DNA of 64,000 nt. Origin: Coprobacillus cateniformis (lineage in GTDB: Bacteria; Bacillota_I; Bacilli_A; Erysipelotrichales; Coprobacillaceae). The notes below the pieces were generated by a model. It was not told the DNA's origin. It ran no database searches and saw only the letters and a list, made by a program, of their open reading frames with translations. The position numbers were made by a program, and so were the translations under genes. Positions 7,616-16,401 of the stretch are shown piece after piece; position 1 is the stretch's first letter, and each line of letters starts with the position of its first letter. The DNA is taken from assembly GCF_009767585.1 (NCBI RefSeq), contig NZ_WSNW01000001.1, forward strand, positions 2,386,090 to 2,450,089. Direction: 5' to 3'.

Positions 7616-8981
7616 AATATAAACGTCTACAACTATACCATTCTCTTTGCCAATAGCTGTTATTTAAACTAGATACTTGAACTGGTTCGCCTTCAGTTGG
7701 GGCATGGACCATACGATTGTTTCCAATATAGATACCAACATGATGGATTCCACTATAAGTTCCATTACTACTGAAAAGAATGATATCCCCAGCCTGCAAT
7801 TGATTCTTGGAAATACTTTTTCCTGAGTTTGCTAATGTTTTGGTATTACCAACACCAATATTAACACCACTTTGATAATGAGCCCAGTTAACTAATCCTG
7901 AACAGTCAAATTTTGTCCAGTTTGGATTTTGAACACTGCTTGTTGAGTGACCACCACCCCATACATATAAATAACCTTGACGTGTTAATGCTTTATTAGC
8001 TATCTGTAATCCTAATTTTTCATTTGATGATAAATCATCTGATGAATCATTATTTGATTGATCATTGTTATCAGATTGATTGTTATCAGTTTGTGAATTG
8101 TTAGAATCAACAGGAGGTTTTGGGTTATTCTGATTGTTGTTAGTAGTATTGTTGTTATTAGGCTTTGATGGTTTTTTGTTTGGAGTTGCTTGAGTCACAT
8201 TATTGACCTTTGATTCTTCAGCTGCTTTTTTGATGGCTGCAAGATTTGATTGAATACTCTCAATAGATTCTTGATTTTTAGAGACTTCAGCATTATTAGC
8301 TGCTAATTCTTTATTTTGTTCTTTCAATTTTGCAGTGAATTTTTCTTTCAGTTCTGCTTGAGCAAGTTTATCTTGCTCTATTGATTCTTTAAGAATTTTG
8401 AGTGTATCTTGTTGCTTTTGCACTTCTTTCATTGCGTTTGTAAGTTCTTCTATAATATCATTATCATACTGAGTTAATTCTTTAAAATTAGCTGCACGAC
8501 TCATGAAATCAGTAAAATCTTCAGCCCCTAATAAATAAGAAACATAAATGCCAGAATTCATTGTTGTTTGCATTGCATACATACGTTCTTCAAGCGTTTT
8601 TTGTTTTTTTGTAATGTTCTTATTATATGATTCAATACTATCTTGAATATATTTTAATTCTTTCTGTGTGGAAGCTGCTTTGGCTTCTAAATCTGTCATT
8701 TGTTTAATAATATCTTGAATCGTATTTTCTGTATTTTTAACATTCTTTTGAGTTTCTTTTGTATCTTTGGCTAGTTCTTTGTTTTTATCTTTGAGATATG
8801 TATTAAATTCTTGACATGTTTTTTGTTGTTTGTCTGTTAACTTGGAAGATGAACAGAGTTTTATGTATTTTTCTTCTTGACCTTTAAAATCTTCTGCTTG
8901 AACTGATATATAACTCAAAGAAAAAGCAGTCATAAGACATAGAGTAAAAAAGCCTATAAATATCTTTTTTTGACGAGACAT
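7614..8981 (-). CDS. Secreted NlpC/P60 peptidoglycan hydrolase with coiled coil
   Basis: A 455-residue exported protein. A signal peptide of about 29 residues (KKIFIG…SVQAED) is followed by a long coiled-coil region (about 50-260), an Asn/Ser/Asp/Pro-rich low-complexity linker (about 270-330) and a C-terminal NlpC/P60 domain with Cys360 (KFDCSG) and His414 (IHHVGIYIG). The domain order matches PcsB/CwlO-type D,L-endopeptidases that cut stem peptides and are usually gated by FtsEX through the coiled coil. FtsEX is not in this window. A consensus-like promoter is seen at 9012-9039. It probably acts at the cell wall in growth or division. Confidence 0.9.
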   Translation of the reverse strand: MSRQKKIFIGFFTLCLMTAFSLSYISVQAEDFKGQEEKYIKLCSSSKLTDKQQKTCQEFNTYLKDKNKELAKDTKETQKNVKNTENTIQDIIKQMTDLEAKAASTQKELKYIQDSIESYNKNITKKQKTLEERMYAMQTTMNSGIYVSYLLGAEDFTDFMSRAANFKELTQYDNDIIEELTNAMKEVQKQQDTLKILKESIEQDKLAQAELKEKFTAKLKEQNKELAANNAEVSKNQESIESIQSNLAAIKKAAEESKVNNVTQATPNKKPSKPNNNNTTNNNQNNPKPPVDSNNSQTDNNQSDNNDQSNNDSSDDLSSNEKLGLQIANKALTRQGYLYVWGGGHSTSSVQNPNWTKFDCSGLVNWAHYQSGVNIGVGNTKTLANSGKSISKNQLQAGDIILFSSNGTYSGIHHVGIYIGNNRMVHAPTEGEPVQVSSLNNSYWQREWYSCRRLY

Positions 8982-9011
8982 GACAATCCCTCCTTTTTAT
9001 CTACACTTCTT

Positions 9012-9039
9012 ATTCTAAACACTTTTGCGTATGTGTCAA
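9012..9039 (-). promoter_or_regulatory. Promoter of the NlpC/P60 gene
   Basis: On the minus strand TTGACA (9039-9034) and TAGAAT (9017-9012) are 16 bases apart, about 30 bases before the gene. The -35 box lies in an inverted repeat ATGTGT / ACACAT (9031-9036, 9045-9050), a possible operator. Confidence 0.6.
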
Positions 9040-9050
9040 TTGAAACACAT

Positions 9051-9426
9051 AGAAAATATTTGGGAAATCATGTTTATTTGATGTGATAATAGATCAACTC
9101 TGTTTGATTTTTTGCCCTTTAGATTATGCTATAAATGATATCGGACTGTCTATCAAATAGTATTCATTGTCTATAAGTCTATTTTTTCTTCATTGATATG
9201 GACTGATAAATACTGATATCATAATAAATGGTTAATAGACAGTTGATAATAATAAACATGGGTTGATAAGATAGAGATCTTAGGCATAATGGACTCTTTT
9301 CAGTAGAACAAAGAAAGGATAAAACGAAGATACATATCACATGTATATTCATTTCATCCTCGAAGTCTTCCGTACCATTGTTATATCATAATCAGCAAAC
9401 ATATGACCCAAAACATTTGATGTATT
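9051..9426. other. Long AT-rich intergenic region with inverted repeats
   Basis: No gene is seen. ACTGTCTAT (9145-9153) and its complement ATAGACAGT (9235-9243) are 81 bases apart. GATATC/TGATATC-like words recur between them. Near 9316-9362 an extended imperfect hairpin (AGGAT…ATACAT / ATGTAT…ATCCT) could form; it has no T run, so it is not a clear terminator for the EF-G-like gene. The purpose is unknown. Confidence 0.35.
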
Positions 9427-11487
9427 TTAGACTTTTCTATCTTCAATAATACGATTAGCAACAATATCAGGGGCAAATTCATATCCTAAGAAATCCATTT
9501 CAAAGAATCCTTGACCCTGTGTCATTGATCTTAAATCAACAGCATAGTTCATGACTTCTGATTGAGGTGCTTCAGCAGTGATCTTAATCATGCCATCTTC
9601 TAAAATTTCACTACCCATAACACGAGCACGCTTTTTATTGAAATGTCCCATAATATCACCAGTATACTGTTCATCAACATAAACATTTAATGTGACAAAT
9701 GGTTCTAATAAAACTGGTTTTGCTTTTGGCATTGCTTCTTTAAAACACATGATAGTAGCTGTTTTAAAGGCCATTTCAGATGAATCAACACTATGATAAG
9801 AACCATCAATAAGAGTGGCTTTAATGCCAAGAACAGGATATTCAGCAAGTATACCAGCTTTCGTTGCTTCAAGCATACCTTTTTCTACTGCTGAGAAATA
9901 AGCTCTTGGAACAGCTCCACCGAAAATTTTTTCTTCAAATACAAAAGGAACACTATAATCATTGAGTGGTTCAAATGTCATTTCTACATCGCCATATTGA
10001 CCATGACCACCAGATTGTTTTTTATATTTATAACGGTGTGTGACACTTCCACGAATTGTTTCACGATATGGAATAATAATATCATCTAAAGCAACATCAA
10101 TTTTAAATCTTTCTTTCAGTTTTGCAACAACTGTTTCAATATGAATATCGCCTAATCCATAGAGACATTGTTGTTTTGTTTCAGAATTGTTTTCAAAACG
10201 TAATGTTGGATCTTCTTCTAATAATTTATTTAGTGCATTTGCAATCTTTTCTTCATTGCTTTTTCCAACAGGTTTAATCGCCTTACCAAAATATGGATGA
10301 GAGAAACGAATAGGTTCATATAAAACACGATAATCTAAAGTGCATAAAGTATCATTTGTCTGGGTATGTGTTAATTTAGATAAAGCACCTATATCACCAG
10401 CATTCAAAGTATCAACTTCAATCAATTCTTTCCCTTTCATAACATAAAGTTTATTCATTTTTTCAACTTCTTTTTTACGAACATTATATAAAGAAGTACC
10501 TGTATGAACACAACCTGTACAAACTTTAAATAGAGAAATTCTACCAACAAAAGGATCAGCAATTGTTTTAAATATAAATAGAGATGTTGGTAAAGACTCA
10601 TCAAAGCCAATTAAGTCTTCTTCACCAGTGTCTTCGTTCTTTACAACCATAGAATTGACCATATCACCAGCAGCACTAAAGAAAGCAACCATCGAATTTA
10701 AAACAATCTGTATGCCAATTTGATTGGTACCACACAAAACAGGAATTAAAGTATGATTCATAACACCTTGTCTTAATGCCCATGATATTTCTTCTTTTGT
10801 AAAAGGTTCTTCATTAATATATTTTTCTAAAAGTTCATCATTTGTATTGGCCACAGCTTCATCAATCATATTTTTGATTGGAGTAATTTCATCCCACATA
10901 TTATCAGGGATAGGACAAGGGTGGGTTTGTTCACCTTCAAAATAACGTCCTTCCATTTTTGCTACATTCACATAGCCAACCATTTTGTTGCCTTCCATAA
11001 TTGGGACTTGAATAGGGGCAATTGCTTTTCCATAAGTTAATTTTAATTCTTCTAATTTCTCTTTATAAGCTGCATTTGGATAATCAAGCCCACTTAAATA
11101 AATGATTTTTGCTTTATTGTGTGCTTTATGCATAGCTTGTTTTGTTCCTACACTAATACCTTCTGTAGCAGGAACAACAATTAAAGCACTTTCAGTAACT
11201 TTAAGCGCAGCTTCAACTTCACCAATAAAGTCAAATGAACCAGGTGTATCAATAATATTGATTTTACAATCATTCCATTCTAAAGGAATAACTGTTAAAC
11301 CAATCGAGGTTTGTCTTTTCACCTCTTCTGCTGAATAGTCACTCAGAGTGTTTCCATCCTCAATCGTACCTATACGATTTGTAATTCCAGCCCGATAAGC
11401 CATAGCTTCAATCACGCTGGTTTTACCACTCCCAGAGTGGCCTAACACGACAACATTTCCAATTTCGTTTGAGTGATAAGTTCTCAT
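9427..11487 (-). CDS. EF-G-like translation-factor GTPase (EF-G2 type)
   Basis: A 686-residue protein with the five-domain EF-G layout. P-loop GHSGSGKT (16-23) and G3 DTPG (80-83) are intact, but the G4 NKxD motif is replaced by LSGLD (131-135), a hallmark of the EF-G2-like branch. Domain IV/V segments (QSGGHGQYGDV, GGAVPRAYFSAVEKG, MTQGQGFFEMDF) are well kept. EF-G2 proteins are additional to the essential EF-G, usually lack translocation activity, and have no settled role. Being an isolated gene, not in a str operon with rpsL/rpsG/tuf, also points to the paralogue. ATG follows GGAGCG. Confidence 0.85.
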   Translation of the reverse strand: MRTYHSNEIGNVVVLGHSGSGKTSVIEAMAYRAGITNRIGTIEDGNTLSDYSAEEVKRQTSIGLTVIPLEWNDCKINIIDTPGSFDFIGEVEAALKVTESALIVVPATEGISVGTKQAMHKAHNKAKIIYLSGLDYPNAAYKEKLEELKLTYGKAIAPIQVPIMEGNKMVGYVNVAKMEGRYFEGEQTHPCPIPDNMWDEITPIKNMIDEAVANTNDELLEKYINEEPFTKEEISWALRQGVMNHTLIPVLCGTNQIGIQIVLNSMVAFFSAAGDMVNSMVVKNEDTGEEDLIGFDESLPTSLFIFKTIADPFVGRISLFKVCTGCVHTGTSLYNVRKKEVEKMNKLYVMKGKELIEVDTLNAGDIGALSKLTHTQTNDTLCTLDYRVLYEPIRFSHPYFGKAIKPVGKSNEEKIANALNKLLEEDPTLRFENNSETKQQCLYGLGDIHIETVVAKLKERFKIDVALDDIIIPYRETIRGSVTHRYKYKKQSGGHGQYGDVEMTFEPLNDYSVPFVFEEKIFGGAVPRAYFSAVEKGMLEATKAGILAEYPVLGIKATLIDGSYHSVDSSEMAFKTATIMCFKEAMPKAKPVLLEPFVTLNVYVDEQYTGDIMGHFNKKRARVMGSEILEDGMIKITAEAPQSEVMNYAVDLRSMTQGQGFFEMDFLGYEFAPDIVANRIIEDRKV

Positions 11488-11522
11488 AATATCACGCTCC
11501 TTTTTTAAGTTTTCTTTCTTTT

Positions 11523-11566
11523 ATTCTAACACACTTCATTTTTAATGAAAACGGTTACAGTATAAT
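11523..11566. promoter_or_regulatory. cre-like site and divergent promoter region
   Basis: TGAAAACGGTTACA (11546-11559) matches the catabolite-responsive element consensus TGWAANCGNTNWCA at every position. On the minus strand it overlaps a possible -35 box (TTTTCA) 17 bases from TAGAAT (11528-11523), which would serve the EF-G-like gene. On the plus strand TATAAT (11561-11566) directly follows and could serve the 11621 operon. CcpA control is inferred from the site alone. Confidence 0.5.
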
Positions 11567-11620
11567 TATAGTGAAATTTATTTAAAAAAATGATATGATG
11601 TTTACAGAGGAGGGCAAAAT

Positions 11621-11911
11621 ATGGAAGTTGGATTAATTATTATATTATTTTTATCAAATGCTTTAGCATTAGATTGCCTTTATAACCATAGAATAAAGAC
11701 GACAGGTGCATTGATTATTCTTAATTTGTGCTTAACTGTAGCGTTAGCTTATCAGTTTAAACAAATGGAGAAGATATTCTATTTATTATTAGGATGTGCA
11801 GGATTGGTTGCTTTATTTTTTGGGGTTAAATTATATTTGAAAAAGAAAAAAGATGCACCAATTATCATTGATGCTACTGATCGAATTATTGAAGAAAAAG
11901 AGGATAAATAA
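11621..11911 (+). CDS. Small membrane protein, unknown function
   Basis: A 96-residue protein with three hydrophobic segments (about 4-18, 25-45 and 50-72) and a charged C-terminal tail (KKKKDAP…EEKEDK) expected in the cytoplasm. I recognise no family. It has a strong ribosome binding site (GAGGAGGG). Its stop overlaps the cyclophilin start in TAATG, beginning a four-gene chain in which every junction is TAATG or a one-base overlap, so it is certainly expressed with the next genes. Confidence 0.7.
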   Translation: MEVGLIIILFLSNALALDCLYNHRIKTTGALIILNLCLTVALAYQFKQMEKIFYLLLGCAGLVALFFGVKLYLKKKKDAPIIIDATDRIIEEKEDK

Positions 11912-12393
11912 TGGAAACAGTGAAATTTGAAATTGAAATGGAAAATGGAAAAATGATGTCAGGAGAATTATATCCAGATGTTGCTCCAATAACAGTGAAA
12001 AACTTTATAAGTTTAATTGAAAAAAATTTTTATGATGGTTTAATCTTTCATCGTGTGATTCCTGGATTTATGATTCAGGGTGGTGGATTAGATGCTCAAA
12101 TGAAAGAAAAAGCATGTCCATCAATTAAAGGTGAGTTTCGCAGTAATGGTGTTCAAAATGATTTATTGCACACACGTGGTGTTTTATCAATGGCTCGTAC
12201 AATGGTCAAAGATTCAGCGAGTTCACAATTCTTTATTATGCATGATGTTGCACCGCATTTAGATGGCGAATATGCTGCTTTTGGTAAAATTATAGATGGA
12301 TTAGATGTCGTTGATGAAATTGCAAGTGCTCAAACAAATTTTCAGGATTGTCCAAAGACACCAATTGTGATAAAAACGATGAGGTTAATATAA
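11911..12393 (+). CDS. Peptidyl-prolyl cis-trans isomerase, cyclophilin type
   Basis: A 160-residue single-domain cyclophilin. It has the substrate-site signatures FHRVIPGFMIQGG, SMARTM…SASSQFFIM and GEYAAFGKII; the catalytic Arg is the one in FHRV. There is no signal peptide, so it acts in the cytosol. Cyclophilins catalyse proline isomerisation during folding. The KACPSIKGEFRSNG insertion is typical of Firmicute forms. The start overlaps the upstream stop and its own stop overlaps the thioredoxin-fold gene, so expression is coupled with a thiol protein and GalE. Confidence 0.92.
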   Translation: METVKFEIEMENGKMMSGELYPDVAPITVKNFISLIEKNFYDGLIFHRVIPGFMIQGGGLDAQMKEKACPSIKGEFRSNGVQNDLLHTRGVLSMARTMVKDSASSQFFIMHDVAPHLDGEYAAFGKIIDGLDVVDEIASAQTNFQDCPKTPIVIKTMRLI

Positions 12394-12653
12394 TGAAACT
12401 TTTTTATCTGGAAAATTGTCCACACTGCCAAAGAGCGAGAAACTGGATGCAGGAATTGTATGTGGAAAATCCTATCTATAAAGAAATTCTGATTGAAATG
12501 ATTGAAGAATCAAGAGAAGTAGAATTGGCTGACTCTTATGATTATTATTATGTTCCTTGTTTTTTTGATGGAGATCAAAAGTTACATGAAGGTGTTGCTA
12601 GCAAGGAAATTATACAGAATATTTTCGATGATTATTTAAGGAGGAAAAAATAA
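12393..12653 (+). CDS. Glutaredoxin/thioredoxin-fold thiol protein
   Basis: An 86-residue protein with CPHC (Cys9, Cys12) at the end of its first strand (MKLFYLENCPHCQRA) and a VPCFF segment in place of the usual cis-Pro loop (TVP). This is the minimal glutaredoxin/thioredoxin fold. It likely reduces disulfides in the cytosol. ATG at 12393 is chosen: it overlaps the upstream stop (TAATG) and follows GAGG. A longer upstream reading would run through the end of the cyclophilin gene. The electron donor cannot be inferred. Confidence 0.8.
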   Translation: MKLFYLENCPHCQRARNWMQELYVENPIYKEILIEMIEESREVELADSYDYYYVPCFFDGDQKLHEGVASKEIIQNIFDDYLRRKK

Positions 12654-13648
12654 TGAAAATATTAGTTACTGGTGGAGCAGGGTATATTGGAAGTCATATT
12701 TGTGTAGAATTACTTCAAGCTGGGCATGATGTTGTTGTGATTGATGACTTTTCAAATTCACAGCCTGAGGTTTTGGAGTATATTCATGAAATTACAGGAA
12801 AAAATGTTCAGTTCTATGAGTTTAATATTTTAGATGAAGCAAAAACTGAAAAAGTTTTTCAGGAAAATCAACTAGATGCAATTATTCATTGTGCAGCATT
12901 CAAAGCAGTTGGAGAATCAGTATCAAAACCAATTGAATATTATACAAATAATCTCATGACAACTTTAATTGTTACAAAAATGATGAGAGATTATCATGTC
13001 AATAATATTGTTTTTAGTTCTAGTGCAACTGTCTATGGTGACCCAAAAGTTGTGCCTTTAACAGAAGACTGTCCACTAGGAGAAACAACAAATCCATATG
13101 GAACAAGTAAGGCTATGATGGAAAGAGTGTTAACTGATGTTCAACATGCTTATCCACAAATGTCAGTTACATTACTGCGCTATTTTAATCCGATTGGGGC
13201 ACATGCTTCTGGATTAATTGGAGAAAATCCTAAAGGCATTCCTAATAACTTAATGCCATATGTTATGAAAGTGGCAACTGGGGAATTATCATGTTTAGGT
13301 GTTTTTGGTGATGATTATGACACTCCTGATGGAACAGGAGTTCGTGATTATATTCATGTTGTTGACTTAGCAAAAGGACATGTTGCAGCAATTGAAAAAT
13401 ACAGTCAGCCAGGAGTTCATATTTGTAATTTAGGAACTGGAAAAGGCTATAGTGTATTAGACATTGTAAAGGCCTTTGAAAAAGTCAATGGTGTTAAAGT
13501 CAATTATGAGATTAAAGCAAGACGTCCTGGAGATATTGCAACTTGTTATGCTGATCCAACACGTGCAAAAGAAGAACTTGGCTGGGTTGCTGAAAAAACT
13601 TTAGAAGATATGTGCCGTGATACTTGGAACTTTGCTAAAAAACATTAA
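12653..13648 (+). CDS. galE: UDP-glucose 4-epimerase
   Basis: A 331-residue extended short-chain dehydrogenase with NAD-binding GGAGYIG (7-13), catalytic Tyr149 and Lys153 (YGTSK), and the SSSATVYG motif. RYFNPIGAH and GTGVRDYIHVVDLA are diagnostic for GalE. It interconverts UDP-glucose and UDP-galactose for the Leloir pathway or for envelope sugars. No galK or galT lies nearby, so supply of UDP-galactose for surface glycans is as likely as galactose use. It ends the TAATG-linked chain and is followed by a terminator. Confidence 0.95.
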   Translation: MKILVTGGAGYIGSHICVELLQAGHDVVVIDDFSNSQPEVLEYIHEITGKNVQFYEFNILDEAKTEKVFQENQLDAIIHCAAFKAVGESVSKPIEYYTNNLMTTLIVTKMMRDYHVNNIVFSSSATVYGDPKVVPLTEDCPLGETTNPYGTSKAMMERVLTDVQHAYPQMSVTLLRYFNPIGAHASGLIGENPKGIPNNLMPYVMKVATGELSCLGVFGDDYDTPDGTGVRDYIHVVDLAKGHVAAIEKYSQPGVHICNLGTGKGYSVLDIVKAFEKVNGVKVNYEIKARRPGDIATCYADPTRAKEELGWVAEKTLEDMCRDTWNFAKKH

Positions 13649-13668
13649 AAGAGCTTGGCTCTTTTTTT
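13647..13668 (+). terminator. Intrinsic terminator after galE
   Basis: AAAAGAGC / GCTCTTTT hairpin with a three-base loop and T run. The A-rich arm overlaps the galE stop. Confidence 0.85.
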
Positions 13669-13700
13669 CTTTGTGATAAAATAAAAAAGAGGTGATGTTT

Positions 13701-13970
13701 ATGGTTAGGAAACACTATGTTTTTCATGGGCGTGTACAAGGTGTAGGTTTCCGTATTACGGTTTATCAGGTGGCCTCACGCTTAGGTTTAACTGGATGGG
13801 TAAGAAATCAATCTAATGGAAATGTGGAGGCATGTTTTCAAGGTGAGGAAAGACGTATTGATCAGTTAATTGAGCATATGCAAACAATTCGGTATATTCA
13901 TATTGATAAGATGGAAATAGAATTATTGGATGTTTTAAATAATGAGCATTCTTTTGAAATTAAATACTAG
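13701..13970 (+). CDS. acyP: Acylphosphatase
   Basis: An 89-residue protein containing both acylphosphatase signatures: GRVQGVGFR with catalytic Arg18, and GWVRNQSNG with catalytic Asn36. It hydrolyses carboxyl-phosphate bonds such as acetyl phosphate and 1,3-bisphosphoglycerate. Length is normal for the family. ATG at 13701 lies six bases after AGAGGTG. It is a single-gene unit between two terminators. Confidence 0.93.
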   Translation: MVRKHYVFHGRVQGVGFRITVYQVASRLGLTGWVRNQSNGNVEACFQGEERRIDQLIEHMQTIRYIHIDKMEIELLDVLNNEHSFEIKY

Positions 13971-14023
13971 ATATCCTCATAGGTACATGGTATCTGTAAA
14001 ATGAAATAAAAAAATTAAAATAG

Positions 14024-14056
14024 AAAAAGTATTGATATATTCAATGCTTTTTATTT
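14024..14056 (+). terminator. Intrinsic terminator after acylphosphatase gene
   Basis: AAAAAGTATTGA / TCAATGCTTTTT arms (one G-T pair) around TATAT, followed by T-rich sequence. Confidence 0.7.
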
Positions 14057-14106
14057 TATGAATAAAAAAGCTGAAAATTTTGCATGACCTATCGTTCATA
14101 TTGCTT

Positions 14107-14170
14107 TATAATAGAGAAAGCGTGTGTTATGATGACATAGCGAAATATTTCATAACAAATGAATTTGTTA
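14107..14170 (+). promoter_or_regulatory. nrdD promoter region with palindrome
   Basis: A TATAAT (14107-14112) is a likely -10 box. Downstream lies a perfect palindrome TAACAAATGAATTTGTTA apart from the central GA (14153-14170), in the transcribed leader. No clear pair of NrdR boxes was found. The palindrome may be an operator or a leader hairpin. Confidence 0.4.
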
Positions 14171-14218
14171 AAATAAAACTGCTGTTATATTTTCGAAGAG
14201 TGAGGGAGGAAATGAAAT

Positions 14219-16399
14219 ATGAAAATTATTAAGCGAAATGGTTCAGAGGTCAGTTTTGATGAACTCAAGATTACAGCTGCAATAGAAAAGGCAAATGCTG
14301 AGGCTGTTGAGACAGAAAGATTATCTGATGAGGATATTGACAACATTACAAATAATGTGAAATATCAATGTGAAAAAATGCGACGTGCATTAAGTGTTGA
14401 AGAAATTCAAAACTTAGTTGAAAATGAAATTATGAAATTAAATGCTTTTGCAGTTGCAAGAAAATATATTACATATCGTTATAAAAGAGCGTTAGTGCGT
14501 AAAGCGAATACAACAGATGAACAAATTTTAAGTTTAATAGAGTGTGATAATGAAGAAGTCAAACAAGAAAACTCTAATAAGAACCCAACTGTGAATAGTG
14601 TTCAAAGAGATTATATGGCTGGTGAAGTGAGTAAAGATATTACAAAACGTTTATTATTACCAGAACATATTGTCAAAGCTCATGAAGAAGGGATTATTCA
14701 TTTCCATGACTCTGATTATTTTGCTCAGCATATGCATAACTGCTGTTTAGTAAACTTAGAAGATATGTTACAAAATGGAACTGTTATTAGTGAAACGATG
14801 ATTGAAAGACCAAAGAGTTTTTCAACTGCTTGTAATATTGCAACACAAATTATTGCACAGGTTGCAAGTTCACAGTATGGTGGTCAAAGTATCAGTTTAT
14901 CTCATTTGGCTCCTTTTGTTGACGTGAGTCGCCAAAAGTTTAGAAAAGAGGTGCGTGAGGAATTTGACCAAGAAGGAATTGAAGTGAGTGATCAGCAAGT
15001 CAATGAATTGGCTGAATACAGAGTTCGTAAAGAAATCAATCGTGGTGTACAAATGATTCAGTATCAAGTCATTACTTTAATGACAACAAATGGACAAGCA
15101 CCATTTGTAACGGTTTTTATGTATTTGAATGAAGTTGCTGATGGACAAACAAAAGATGACTTGGCTTTAATTATTGAAGAAACTTTAAATCAAAGAATTG
15201 TTGGAGTTAAAAATGAACAAGGGATTTATGTGACACCAGCATTCCCAAAATTAATTTATGTTTTAGAAGAAGATAATATTACTGAAGGAAGTAAGTATTG
15301 GAATTTAACAAAATTAGCAGCAAAATGTACTGCAAAACGTATGGTTCCTGATTATATCTCTGAAAAGATAATGAAAAGCTTAAAAGTTGATAAAAATGGG
15401 GATGGGCATTGTTATACATGTATGGGATGTCGTAGTTTCTTGACACCTTTTGTTGATCCTGAGACACAACGTGCAAAATATTATGGACGTTTTAATCAAG
15501 GCGTTGTGACAATCAATTTAGTTGATGTTGCGTGCTCTTCTAAGGGCGATATGAAGTCTTTTTGGCGTATTATGGATGAAAGATTAGATTTGTGTAAAGA
15601 AGCGCTTATGTGCCGTCATGAACGTTTAAAAGGGACACCTAGCGATGTTGCACCAATTTTATGGCAATATGGTGCATTAGCAAGACTTAAAAAAGGTGAA
15701 ACTTTAGATAAATTATTATATGGTGGATACTCTACAATTTCTTTAGGTTATGCGGGACTTTGTGAATGTGTAAAATACATGACTGGAAAATCACATACTG
15801 ATCCTGAAATCACACCATTTGCTTTAGAAATTATGCAACATTTAAATGATAGATGTAATGAATGGAAACAACAGGAGAATATGGATTTTAGTTTATATGG
15901 TACACCAATCGAATCTACAACATATAAATTTTCTAAATGTTTACAAAAAAGATTTGGAAAAATTCCTGGTGTGACTGATAAAAACTATATTACAAATAGT
16001 TATCATGTCAATGTAACTGAAGAAATCGATGCATTTGAAAAATTAACATTCGAATCACAATTCCAAAAACTATCACCAGGTGGAGCAATTAGTTATGTTG
16101 AAGTACCAAATATGCAAGATAATTTAGATGCTGTTTTAACTGTTATGAAGCATATATATGATCATATTATGTATGCTGAATTAAATACAAAGAGTGATTA
16201 TTGTATGGAATGTGGATACGATGGAGAAATTCAAATTAAGGAAGATGAAGATGGAAAATTAATTTGGGTTTGTCCAAGTTGTGGAAATACAAATCAAGAC
16301 AAGATGAGTGTGGCAAGACGTACATGTGGATATATTGGTACGCAATTCTGGAATCAAGGTAGAACACAAGAAATTAAAGAACGTGTTCTTCACTTATAA
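14219..16399 (+). CDS. nrdD: Anaerobic (class III) ribonucleoside-triphosphate reductase
   Basis: A 726-residue glycyl-radical enzyme making deoxyribonucleotides without oxygen. An N-terminal ATP-cone (KIIKRNGSEVSFDELKI, about 1-90) handles allosteric control. The catalytic barrel contains HFHDSDYF and NGQAPFVTVF. A C-terminal zinc site is formed by CMECG and CPSCG, and the glycyl-radical loop RRTCGYIG places the radical at Gly704. Full length, with a ribosome binding site (GGGAGGA). It is followed after two bases by its activase gene. Radical cleavage by oxygen makes this enzyme a marker of anaerobic growth; no aerobic reductase is seen here. Confidence 0.97.
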   Translation: MKIIKRNGSEVSFDELKITAAIEKANAEAVETERLSDEDIDNITNNVKYQCEKMRRALSVEEIQNLVENEIMKLNAFAVARKYITYRYKRALVRKANTTDEQILSLIECDNEEVKQENSNKNPTVNSVQRDYMAGEVSKDITKRLLLPEHIVKAHEEGIIHFHDSDYFAQHMHNCCLVNLEDMLQNGTVISETMIERPKSFSTACNIATQIIAQVASSQYGGQSISLSHLAPFVDVSRQKFRKEVREEFDQEGIEVSDQQVNELAEYRVRKEINRGVQMIQYQVITLMTTNGQAPFVTVFMYLNEVADGQTKDDLALIIEETLNQRIVGVKNEQGIYVTPAFPKLIYVLEEDNITEGSKYWNLTKLAAKCTAKRMVPDYISEKIMKSLKVDKNGDGHCYTCMGCRSFLTPFVDPETQRAKYYGRFNQGVVTINLVDVACSSKGDMKSFWRIMDERLDLCKEALMCRHERLKGTPSDVAPILWQYGALARLKKGETLDKLLYGGYSTISLGYAGLCECVKYMTGKSHTDPEITPFALEIMQHLNDRCNEWKQQENMDFSLYGTPIESTTYKFSKCLQKRFGKIPGVTDKNYITNSYHVNVTEEIDAFEKLTFESQFQKLSPGGAISYVEVPNMQDNLDAVLTVMKHIYDHIMYAELNTKSDYCMECGYDGEIQIKEDEDGKLIWVCPSCGNTNQDKMSVARRTCGYIGTQFWNQGRTQEIKERVLHL

Positions 16400-16401
16400 T
16401 T

